Under the pieces are notes generated by a model. It was not told where the DNA came from. It ran no database searches and was given only the letters and a program-made list of their open reading frames with translations. This document shows, piece by piece, positions 39,383 through 51,300 of a DNA stretch of 64,000 nt. Positions within the stretch are counted from its first letter, which is position 1, and each line of letters starts with the position of its first letter. Location: contig OX578152.1 in NCBI GenBank assembly GCA_951213105.1, positions 99,715,068 to 99,779,067 on the forward strand, in the 5' to 3' direction. Source of the stretch: Amaurobius ferox. Taxonomy: Eukaryota > Arthropoda > Arachnida > Araneae > Amaurobiidae. The translations under genes were made by a program, and so were the position numbers.

Positions 39383-42300
39383 CATATCACCAGTGGACGA
39401 ACTTGTGCTTACATGAATAGACTTTTAATCGACATTAAGTACAACTGAACGACACAGATATCGTCATTTGCAGACACATTGAGAATTGTATTTTTGTATA
39501 GTATTTTCGTGTTCTTTTGATGGCATATAAGAGTATATATATGATAATATGATTTGTGTATATGTGTATATAGTGCATTTTTACAGTAGATACAGATGAG
39601 AGCAAGACGAGTTGTTGGACTACACAGTGGACACGCCTGCAGCAACTATGAGCTGGCACTTTGTAATTGGCTTTTTTCCCACCAAATTTTGGGGGGGGGG
39701 AAGAAGGGTAATTGTTATATTGTAATTTTCAATTCCCAATATAACATTGCTCTTTTGAAAGAGGAAGTGGACCTAAGAAGACGGTCCCTCATGAAGTGAG
39801 GCAATTTTTGTAACATTCCCTCGAACGCAGCTGCACCGGACATTCATTTCGAAAAGAGAGGGTGCTTCTCAAGTTCATGTCAGCGTTAGGTGTTACAACA
39901 AACGGAAGGGGTTGAACTTCTTGACCCCAGAGTCAATTAATATCACTCGAACCTTGGGAAAATTCTCGTGAGAACTTTCAACGATTTTAAAACTGGAGAC
40001 TGCATATCTCATATTTCAGGGGGGCCTTGACCAATAATATAGCCTGAAGGGCGTAGCCCTTAATTTACTTAGCCAATTATGGACAGGGGCGCCTTGTTAA
40101 GGGGGTAGAGACAGAGAGCAACTTTGGACTTTAAGTTTTTGAAATCGAGGACTTGAATTTTGTGAGTGAAAAGAAGAGGTCGCAAGAGCGACGGATCTCG
40201 GAGAGAGCGAGCCCGCGGGACAGAGCCGGAGCGCGCCGTCATAAAGTCCGACATCGGCAGTGATGATCGAGGTAGGACAATTCTACACATATTTTTGCAC
40301 TTTGATTATTATTATCTCTCTGACCCTCCTAAATAAGGTTAACCTGGGCCATTAAGACGTAGGCTAGTAAGAATAGTGAGTTAATGCACATTAATAGGTT
40401 AATAATTGTAATGCTCATATTATGATCATAGAATGAGGAGATTTGATTGTCTTAATGTACTACACTAAAGATGTTGGTATATGAAATTTACCAGATGTTA
40501 ATAGTTATTAAATAAGGTTTGTCTTAATGAAATAAATTCTTTGTTATTGTTTAAAATTAAGCCTCTTCATTTTAATTACTGGTATTATGTATTTCTTTAT
40601 TTACTCCACTTTACGAGATCGGTCTATATAGCGCCAATACCTGGCGTGTGACGACTCACATATCAGTGATGTCTATGTGTGTGTGTGTGAAAGTGTGTGG
40701 AGACGATATCTCATGAACGAATGGAGCGATTCGAATGAAAATTTGGTACAAAAATTACAATCTGTGAATACTGGAAGCCTATTGTTTTTAAACGCAATCG
40801 AATGTTCAGAACCCCTAAATTTTCGAGTAAAATTTTGAAAATAAAAAAAAAAGTTAACTGTTGAGAAACATGTTCACTTTTCATGTGTAATATCATGCGA
40901 TAAATTGGGTGACATCATTCTCTTGGATCTAGCTAGTTCCATTCATGAGAAAAGATACTTTCAGTAATACTTTTGTATTTGAACGCCAATAGTCATTTCT
41001 CTGCTATAAGAATAACTTATTTCTCCGTCCATAAAGCTTGGTGAGATTTTGTCGGAATGTCACCAACTTGGCAATTTTTTAAAATGTTGCTGGATTAACG
41101 AAAATCTCTAAAATGGATAAAAATGACGCTAAGTCAATGAAAATGACGACTAATTGACGAAAATTCAATATCTTGGAAAGAATATAAGTATCTACTATAA
41201 GAATAACCTATTTTTTTTAATTGTAAAAGTAGTAAATTCATTGCATTATATAAGGAATGTCATGAGCTGCCCACATCAGATTTTTTTTCATATAAGAAAG
41301 TGCTCAATTGATCATCTATCACCCGTTGACGATGCTTTCGCGGTCATAGCCGCTCATCAGCATAGTGCAGGCGATCACTGAGCATAAATCTCCTTAAATA
41401 AGCGCCCGCTACTTAATACAGATACAGACAGATTAATGTCCAACCTCAGTGGCGACGGTTTAGGTTTACACCACTGCAAGGAGGGCGGCAAGGCTTACAA
41501 TATTAGCCATCCTGCAAGACGGACAACCAGGGGGACAAGAGTCGGCGGAATCATTCGCCGGGCTGGGTGAAGCCGTCGAGTTAAGACCCCAGTCGCCGAC
41601 GGGTCTGGTAACAAGTCATAAAGGGCCTGCTCCTCTCCGCCACTTTTCAACTATGTTATACAGTGTTAATAAAACCACAATAGTAAATAATTATTTTAAC
41701 ACAGACTATAAAAAGGAAGTAGGGAAAGTTAATAATTTCTATTGACAGTCGGAAATTAGTCTCACCTCCCTTGCATAACCTGGAGTAACTCCTGCCTCTC
41801 GACATCGTACAGGCTGATTTTTGCGTCTGAACTCCCAAAGGCAAAAGAACTACGGTCGATGCTGATGTCGTTCACTAGAGTTTGTCCATCCTCGCTGACT
41901 GTGAAGATTGCTTCCTTACTCTCCGCGTTCCACAACACCGTTTCTCCGGAAGCATCTGAAATAGAACATGGATAATTACGATCCCATGGAACCTGCGCCC
42001 TTTTGTCTGTTGACCTTCCTTTGTAATGTTCTGAAGTTTAATAAATGTTCTGTGGGCGTCCCCGTTCTTAGTGGCACGTCTTGCCTGGTTGATTTCTTTG
42101 CGGGCGGGTCTCTGGCTTGCTGGATGGTGATTTTGGCCGTCTTCGTCGGCGTTCTTCTCCGGGACTGGTGACGCTTGGCCCCGCTCGGTGGGGCGTGGGT
42201 CTGCTGTCCCCTTGGTGTCCCGGGTTGTGCGCTCGCTGCATGGTGGAGGCGGCGGTTTCCTCTGTCCGACGGATTCGGGCTGCCCGATGGCTTGCTTCGT

Positions 42301-45300
42301 GCTGGGGGACTGTATCTCTTCCCGACCGGGGATTTATGCCCTTTAAACTTCACGGTCAGGGCCCTCGGTCTGGGTTTGCCAATCTCATAGAACCCGCCTT
42401 TAGTGTTAGAATCCTAACTTTGGGAACGCTGTTCATAGGCGGGTGCTATGAGTATAAGCTTATGTCACGAAACGTATCCTTTAGAATTGTGGGTGTATAA
42501 TCAGGATATAAGAACGAGTCCATGTTTCTGGATAACTAATGTTTATTCACAAGCATAAAGTAAACAGGAACAGTATACAATCAAACAGCACTTAATTGCT
42601 CCACTAATTTCACAGAATAAGCGATATTATTCTCAAAATGTTGACTATAGAAATTTCACAAAACAGCAGCTATTTTTCTCAAAACATTGTCAAAAATCAC
42701 AGTCCAATGTAGCTCGTGTTACATCCATTCGTCAACTCCACTCCAACGGAGGGGTGAGCCTTTTTCATAGTCTCTCCATAGAAACTTCTGGAAATCTCTT
42801 TATCTCAAAGAATAATCGTTCTATCGAGAAGCTTCTGGAAAGCTTCTTCTTTCGCCAAATCTGGCAACGCTATTTCCAACTGGGAAATTCTGGAAAGCCT
42901 GGGCTCACGTCATGCACTGTATTTTCTTCGCCTGGTCTTCGAGACAGACGGAAGAGGAGGCGCCAAACGGAACATTGCGCTTTCGCAACACTTAGTTGTT
43001 GCAGTCTTGTGATCCAAAGCTTAATTTCAAGTCGTCTGTGCAAGTTGGACTCAGGGCCGGCTCAAATCTTGTCGAGGTCCCTAGGCAAAAGTAAATTCTA
43101 GGCCCTCCATAAAACTTTTATAGTAAAAATGATAGAGACAGGAATATGGGCTCATTTGCCTATTTTGCTTATAGTCAAAAAGCGTCCTTGGTAAGACTAA
43201 AATAGTCAAATTTCATAGAGGTTCGTAAAATTTTGGCATCGATTTGTAGTATTCATTTTATGAATTTCAGTAGAAAGAAATGGGATTGAAATAGCCCAGT
43301 GGTAATGCGGGAGGATCGCACCCGATTGTCTTGCGTTCGATCTTCAGCACCTCCCCAAAATATTTCCATATCTATGCTGATTATGGGCACGTTACATCTA
43401 TATGCTACATCCATAGGTCCTAAAGTCCATCCGAGAGATGATGGGTCAGAGGAAGGTTGGCACGTTCCATGTGATTTCCGCCTCTTTTGAGGTCTGTTCA
43501 TAGATAGGCCCCCCCCCATCCAATTTTGGGCCCGGGGACCAAGTCGAGCCGCTAGCCCTAGATAAAAAAATAATGGGGAGGGTACCGATTTTTTCTGTAT
43601 TATTTAGGAGTAGAGTAGAATTTCATAAAATATATCAAGTACAAGGTTTTATAACACTGAAAAATAAGATATTCGTGAAGGATATTTCATATGATGGCAA
43701 GTGTGTGTACATTTCATTTTAGAAGAAATATTTTTATACTTTTTTGTTCGCGTATTTCGTATAGTCATACACATGTTTGGAACGATGGGAAGTGATATTT
43801 CCAGAAGTAAATCATTAGTGACCACCTCCAAAGTTCGATGTTGAATCAGTTATTATATAAGCCATTCCTATAGCCTACTCTGAGAAATAATTATTGTAAA
43901 ACACTGTAATTTTTTAATCGAAAGAGACATCTGTAGAGCCAGAACTAGAAATCCTTAATGAATTTTTGAACCTCTAAAATATTTGATACTGAATCTATAA
44001 TATATCAATCATCATAAGCTCTATCCATAACTGATTCTGAGAAATAAATGTTTGAAGGAAAATAATTTTTTTTTTTATCCAGAATTGGAAAAAGAACTGG
44101 AAGTAGAATTCCTTATTAAATCCCCATCGTCCCTGAAATTCGATGCTAAACTCATATCAGTCATCACCTAAGCTCTATCTATAGTCAATCGAAATATACA
44201 TTTGAAGGAAATATTTTGAGCCATAATATACAAAACCGCAAGTAGAAATCCTTAGAAAACCAAATTCCAGAGGAGGTTCCCTACTTCCTTTGGAATTTGA
44301 TGCTGAATCTATATCAGTCATCATCTAAGCTTATCAAAAAAAAAAAAAAAGAAGTTGCAAGAAAAATGTAAAATTTTTAAATGAAAGTGACATTTTCGCA
44401 ATCGGAAATTGAAATTCTTAGTGATTTCCTCTAATCTCCTCAAAATGTGACTGCATCAATCATTGGCTAAGCTTTATCTGTAGCCAATTCCAAGAAATAG
44501 ATTGGAAATTTTTGGATATCTGTAGCCAATTCCAAGAAACAAGGGAAATTTTTTTAACCAGAAGTAGGAAAAAATCCTAATTAAAAACTCCTTCTCAATC
44601 CGTCTACTTCCATCACCAAAGCTCTATTTACAGCCAATCTTAGAAAATGGATGCTTCAAGGAAAAGAGAAAACTGTGAACTAGAAATGTAAAAAGAACCA
44701 GATATGGAAATCTCATAGACCTTATATATTACTCACCAGTCACCACGTCCTGAGTCGGAGATATTCGATCACGTGACAAGTTGTGCTATGTTAGATAGCA
44801 GAAGAAACTCCCCTTAGCTCATCTGTACTTGTAAGGTCTATGGTTCTGGTCTAAATTAGGTGGCATTTTTCCGGCAGGCCAAACCGATACATTACACTTT
44901 CGGGTAGGTCGGATGGTCCAGGTATCAAGAAATAAAGTAGGAAGGAATAAAAGGGTATTTATTTCGTATTCAGAGTACTATAAAATCAGGGAATTTTTAA
45001 ATAAAGGAAGTTATTTTAAAGAACTTGCTTTGAATTACTATCAGAAAGTGTTTTTTGCTCATTGCTCATATTTATACCATTAACTATTTATTAGTCTCTA
45101 ATTTAAAGATTTGATGTGGGCAGCACATGACTCAATTGATTTTTCTGCATATATTCCGCAATACATTAAATTAAATTTTGTCGAACAAATTAACGGATAA
45201 AATAAATTTGCATTAAAAATAAAAAATTTCTGATTGACTAAATTTGTCTAAGGGGGTCGCATAAAAGTTTAAAAAGTGTAACTTTTTGAAAATTAATGGG

Positions 45301-48300
45301 AGGACTATTTCATTAACGTAGTCTTATTTCCTACCTTACTTTCAATATTTTTGCAATTTACATTGCCCACTTATCTCCAACGGGTAAAGAATTAAAGCGT
45401 GTTTCAATCTTTTTGGGACACCCTCTCTCTCTCTCTATATATATATATATAATTTGTATAAGATTTTTATCTGTGTATAAGATTTTTATTTGTCGACTTT
45501 TGCGTATTTTAAAACGTTGCCAGGTCTGAAAATATTAAAAAAAAAAAGTCAGCGATGGGTCTAGTCCGATTGGAAATTAAATAGTTTTGCGTAAGAAACG
45601 CTTCCAATAAAATTCAATAAGTTTATTCTATTTTTACTTTCCTTATATACATAACGTATAAGGAAAATATTGTGACGGGGTCGAAAATTCGAATTCGAGT
45701 TTTCGACGGGAGAGCACGTTTCAAGCATCCCTGATCACGAATCAAACATTATTGAAGTGATGTCTGTGTGTGTGTGTGTGTGTGAAAGCATGTGTGTTTG
45801 TGTGTGTGTGTGTCAGTGAGCCTGTGAAGACGATAACTGACGAACGAATGGACCGATTCGAATGAAATTTGGTACAAAAATCACAATCCGTAAACACTGG
45901 AAGCCTATTGTTTTTATACGCAATCGAATGTTCAACCCCCCCCCCCCCTAAATTTTCGAATGAAATTTTGAAAAAATCGTCAAAAAATCAAAACCGCTAA
46001 TAAAGTTACGCAAATAGACATTTCTTACGTAATTTTTCATTAGAAAACGATTGACATAAATTTTAGAACGCTAACATGAACCGTTCTCTAGATATTGCAC
46101 ATTAAAAAAAAAATTATCAAAAAGTTATATAAATTTTTCTTTTTCTATTGAGAAACATGTTCACTTTTCATATGTAATACCATGCAATAAATTGGGTGAC
46201 ATCATTCTCGTGGATCTAGCTCGTTCCATTCATGAAAAAGATACTTTGAGTAATTCTTTTGTATTTAAACGCCAATAGTCATTTATCTGCTGTCAGAATA
46301 ACTTATTTCTCCGTCCATAACGCTTGGCGAGATTTTGGCGACGAATTTGGCGGAATATCGCCAACTAGGCGACATTTTTAATTGTTGCCAAATTAACAAA
46401 AATCTCGCCAAATTGATAAAAATGACGCTAAATCAATGAAAATGACGACTAATTGAAGAAAATTCAATATCTTGGGAAGAATATAAGTATCTACTATAAG
46501 AATAACATTTTATTTAACTGTAAAAATAGTAAATTCATTGCATTATATAAAGAAAGTCATGTGTTGCCCACATCAGATTTTTAAAAATTATATCCAATTG
46601 TAGGTTAGAGTTATACAGGGTGTCCCAAAAAGATTGAAACGCGCTTTAATTCTTTACCTGTTCGAAATAAGAGGGCAATGTAAATTGCAAAAATGTTGAA
46701 AGTAAGGTAGAAAATTAGACTACGTTAATGAAATAGTTCTCCCATTAATCGTCAAAAAGTTACACTTTTTATACGACCCCCTTACACAAATTTTTGTCAA
46801 TCAGAAAATTTTTATTTTTAATGCAACAAGATCATTAAAAAAGAAAAGAAAAGAAAACAGCATATCTGTATCTTTAAAATCAACTGAATTATGATAAAGG
46901 AAAAAATCTGACTTATACCACTTTCCTGTACCATGTGAAAGACTGTTTCATCAGTGAAAATAGGGATCATAAACAAATTGACGATGGAAATTGTTTAGGT
47001 CAAAAATACGTTAATATGTGTCAAAATTTTTTATCACAAATGCATCTAAATAAAGCATTACACAGACAGAGATCATATAAAGCAGTAGTACTCACTACGC
47101 GGTTGGGTATCCTATGTATTATCATCCAGTTTTATCTTTATTGTGATATGTCGCAAATTTACATTTCTAATTTGATATATGGTTCCCATTCACAATTTTC
47201 AATTAAATATAACTCGCTCAATTTTGAAGATACAGATATGCGGTTTTTACACTAACAACAAAGTTGAAAAGTGTTTATGACTTTGTTCATTCTGTCTGTC
47301 TGTCCGTTAGCATGATAACTGCCGTAAAAATGACTTAATCAAAATGAAATTATAGTATGTTGTTCAGACGGTCTGTAGGACCTATGGGAATATAAATCAA
47401 TACACGTTGTGGGTTCCAGTCCCACGTAAGACATGGATGTTGTGTGTTGTGGGCGCAGTGTGTTCCGCCCCCCTCTGGTGCGCCTGGGGCAACGTCCTAG
47501 GACGGCAAAATGGTTCACGATTTCGGCCGTACATAGGGCAAACGACGTAAGTCGACGTAAAGTCTAGTGCTAGAGTCTAGTGCCCGGCCATTGGAGAAAA
47601 AATTTCAAATATTCAATTTTAAAAGGATTTAAATATTCAGAAGACAAAACAGTGAAAAAGACTTACTAAATTGTTTTCAAGTTCATTCAAATAGTATAAA
47701 ATAATAGGGGTATAAGATAAGCAAAACTATTCAACATTACTATATATTCAACAATATACTACATTCAACTTTCTGCTTTTTTAACACTTTACAACAAAGT
47801 TGAAAAGTGTTTATGACTTTGTTCATTCTGTCTGTCTGTCCGTTAGCACGATAACTGCCGTAAAAATGACTTAATCAAAATGAAATTTTAGTATGTTGTT
47901 CAGACGGTCTGTAGGACCTATGGGAATATAAAAGAATAATATCACCCAATTAGTTTTGGATTGAACCCGGGTTGAAAAAATGAAATACATTGAGCCCTAT
48001 GGGACCTAATTTATCAAACATTTTTTAAGCGGATTTCAAATTCACAAATTGCCTCGAAATTTTTAGGTAATATTCAAATTGTTCCATAAAATATATAAAA
48101 AAAATTCAGCGAAATATATTCAGTAGTTTTTTAAATAAAAATTAAAATAATACTAACACTTCTTATATGAAGCGATCACGTGACCATGATATGAAAAGAT
48201 CACGTGACTCACTTCAAAATGATATATGGGATCCATCTTATCTCAAAATCGCGATTTTTAAAGTTTTTTTTTAATTCATATTGAGTGTTGTATCCGTCCT

Positions 48301-51300
48301 AAAATCACTTTATTTTTGCATAAATTCTGTGCATCTACATACTGAAACAACGCAATTACAATATATTTGAGTTTAAATGCTCATCCAAATTTGATTATTT
48401 CTACAACAAAGCCTATTTTTTACCTATGTAAAATGTAAACAGCAAAATGTGTAGAATGAGTTGTATTAGAATTGCTGTATTTCTTTAACACAAAATTATT
48501 TAGTTCATGGAGTCTGCATAGCTGATATGAATCAAATATTCATTGCTTTTACAAACAGAAGGACGATTTTTTTCGATGAAGTTTTACGCATAGAGTCTAA
48601 TTACGTGTAGCTCCATGGTCTTAATTTTTAAATAAAATAAATTATTATAGTATTCTGATGAATGACATGAATGGGAACATGTTATGAATGAAATGTTGTT
48701 TTTATAGAGAGATCCAGGCGTGTTATTTTTTCTATGACGTCATTTGAATGAATTTCAGTTGTTTTCGATGAAGTTTTCAAATATAATAAATTATCGTAGT
48801 ATTACGATAGTTTTAAAAATATTTACGAGGAATGTATCGCATTTTAGAGATGTTTAAACCAGGTAATTTATAATTCAATGACGTTATTTTAATGAAGTTC
48901 ATTTTTTTCGATGAAGGTTTAAGTTTTCAAATATAATAAATTAATGTAGTATTGTGATAAGTTTTAAAATATTACCGAGGAATGTATTGCATTTTAGACA
49001 TGCTTAAATAAAATTGCATTGAAGTTGGAAAGTGTTTCATAATCAATGCTTTAAGCATGATTGATCTTTCTTGTTTAATGATCTTGTTGCATTAATAAAA
49101 ATTTTCTGATTGACCAAATTTGTCTAAGGGGGTCGTATAAAAATTTAAAAAGTGTAACTTTTTGAAAATTAATGGGAGGACTATTTCATTAACGTAGCCT
49201 TATTTCCTACCTTACTTTTAACATTTTTGCAATTTACATTGCCCACTTATCTCCAACGGGTAAAGAATTAAAGCGTGTTTCAATCTTTTTGGGACACCCT
49301 GTATATATATATAATTTGTATAAGATTTTTATTTGTCGACTTTTGCGTATTTAAAACGTTGCCAGGTCTGAAAATATTTAAAAAAAAAAAAAAAATCGGC
49401 AGTAGGTCTAGTCCGATTGGAAATTAAATAGTTTTACGCGAGAAACGCCTCTAATAAAATTCAATAAGTTTATTCTATTTTTTAGCTTGCAGCAGATAAT
49501 ATGGACATATGGTAACTTAAGTAAGACACATAACGGAAAAAAAAACTTGATATTTCAAAGTTACAATTGAATGTTAAGTCTATTAGAAAAAGATTAAATA
49601 TCGAAATTACATTTAAAATCTTTATAGCTTGTACTTTTGGTTTTCCAGATTATAGGCGTTACAAACTTTGGAAACTGAAAATTTTTAATCTGCTTCAACT
49701 TGACTGCTGGAAAACTGTATAAGCTTAAATAAAAGAATATCAACAAATTATTGATTTAGAAACTGAATTTCCTACAGAACATTTCTGCTCCTTACTGTTT
49801 ATATCTATATTTTGTAGTTTCGGAGAGATATTTCGAGTATTAGCAAGCAAAGTGAAGTGAAAACTCGCTCGGACAAAATCTTTTATTTGTTTCGAAACAA
49901 ATTAATTCAAAATATTAAAATATTGAAATTATTTTTGTATATTCATAAATGGTATACCCTATTTCTGATAAAACAAGTATAAATTATTTATATTTTAACT
50001 ATTAGGTTCGGAGATATAAGCTCACACATTGGTTGCAATTTTCGTAACGCTTCGATTTCCTTCGGATACCCAGAATTATTTTTGTATATTCATAAATGGC
50101 ACCCTATTTCCAATAAAACAAGTATAAATTATTTATATTTCTACTACTACGTACTTTAATACCCAGAATATGCTTACTTTAATACTCAGAGCATTCTTAT
50201 TTTACTACCCAGAATAGACCGTGGCTGTTATTCATCTAAAAAATGTGTCTCGATAACTATTTGTTCTAAGAGCATGGATAGATGATACATTATGACCTGC
50301 CTGTGTGTCCAATACGACCGCGGCACAAACACAGTAAAACTAGATTTTTACAAATCCATACCAAAATCAACATTTCCGAATTTGGTAAATTGTGCCCCAA
50401 AATAATATGGCATCCTCTCATTCATGCAAACACGTGTTTTCAACTATTTAACATAGAAAAAGTTATCTTAGAAACAGACTTAGAAACTGGGGAACATCTG
50501 TTTTCTCGCTTGAGAATCACCTCCTCACGGTTTAATCTAGATTATAAAAAACAAGAAAGATCAATCATGCTTAAAGCATTGATTATGAAACACTTTCCAA
50601 CTTCAATGCAATTTTATTTAAAAAAGTCGAAAATGCAATACATTCCTCAGTAATATTTTAAAACTTATCACGATACTACATTGATTTATTATATTTGAAA
50701 ACTTAAACCTTCATTGAAAAAAATGAACTTCATTCAAAAGACGGCATTGAAATATAAATTGCGTGGTTTAAATACCTCTAAAATGCAGTACATTCCACGG
50801 TAATATTTTTAAATCTATCATAATACTACGATAATTTATTATATTTGAAAACTTCATCAAAAACAACTGAAATTAATTCAAATGACGTCATAGAAAAAAT
50901 AACACGCCTGGATCTCTCTATAAAAGCAGGATTTCATTCATAACTTTCTCCATTTCATTCATCACAATACTATAATAATTTATTTTATTTAAAAATTAAG
51001 ACCATGGAGCTACAATTCATAAACTTTATGCTTAAAACTTCATCGAAAAATATCGTCCTTCTGTTTATAAAATCAATTAATATTTCATTCATATCAGCCA
51101 TGCAGACTCCATGGACTGAATTATTTTGTGTTAAAGAAATACAGTAATTCTAATACAACTCATTCTACATATTTTGCTGTTTGCATTTTACATAGGTGAA
51201 AAATAGGCTTAATTGTAGAAATAATCAAATTTGAATGAGAATTTGAACTCAAATATATTGTCATTGTGTTGTTTTAGTATGTAGATGCACAGAATTTAAG

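Larger units (their letters stand above)
36188..39690 (+). other. Long 3' region of the retrotransposon, no envelope gene seen
   Basis: About 3.5 kb between pol and the polypurine tract. It is A-rich with several poly-A and poly-T tracts (for example 36,428, 36,708, 36,888, 37,055, 39,347-39,380). Open frames do not exceed about 105 codons (37,515-37,802 and 38,898-39,212), and none shows a signal peptide plus transmembrane layout. It is unusually long for an env-less element. It may be a decayed env position, captured host DNA or regulatory sequence. Confidence 0.6.
29019..40665 (+). mobile_element. Full-length Ty3/gypsy LTR retrotransposon
   Basis: An 11.6 kb element with 953 bp LTRs at both ends, each starting TGTTATATTG and ending CATATCA. 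A 5 bp target duplication GTGAT lies at 29,014-29,018 and 40,666-40,670. Order inside: primer binding site, leader, gag, pol by -1 frameshift, a long 3' region, polypurine tract, LTR. The domain order protease, RT, RNase H, integrase with a GPY/F module places it in Ty3/gypsy (Metaviridae). I saw no difference between the LTRs by eye, so the insertion is very recent. Both reading frames are open throughout, so the copy could be active. No envelope gene is recognisable. It lies in the intron between WD40 exons 2 and 3, antisense to that gene. Confidence 0.95.
47404..49076. repeat. Left arm of a 1.68 kb inverted repeat
   Basis: Its reverse complement is found at 50,549-52,232 with few differences. 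The arm holds the SINE tail, a unique stretch of about 200 bp ('ggccattggagaaaaaattt' to 'tttctgcttttttaac') and one whole family B element. Spacer to the right arm is about 1.47 kb. Confidence 0.8.
46616..49301. mobile_element. TIR DNA element with about 220 bp ends and TA duplication
   Basis: The left end reads CAGGGTGTCCCAAAAAGATT and the right end is its inverse AATCTTTTTGGGACACCCTG. The arms (about 46,616-46,835 and 49,077-49,301) match over about 220 bp. TA sits outside both ends, as for Tc1/mariner. No transposase frame survives. The interior is largely filled by family B and SINE sequence, so later elements nested in it. Confidence 0.65.

Noticed and set aside
46935..47255. 106-codon open frame inside the TIR element as a transposase piece
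   Set aside because: No catalytic or DNA-binding motif is visible and it runs into family B sequence.
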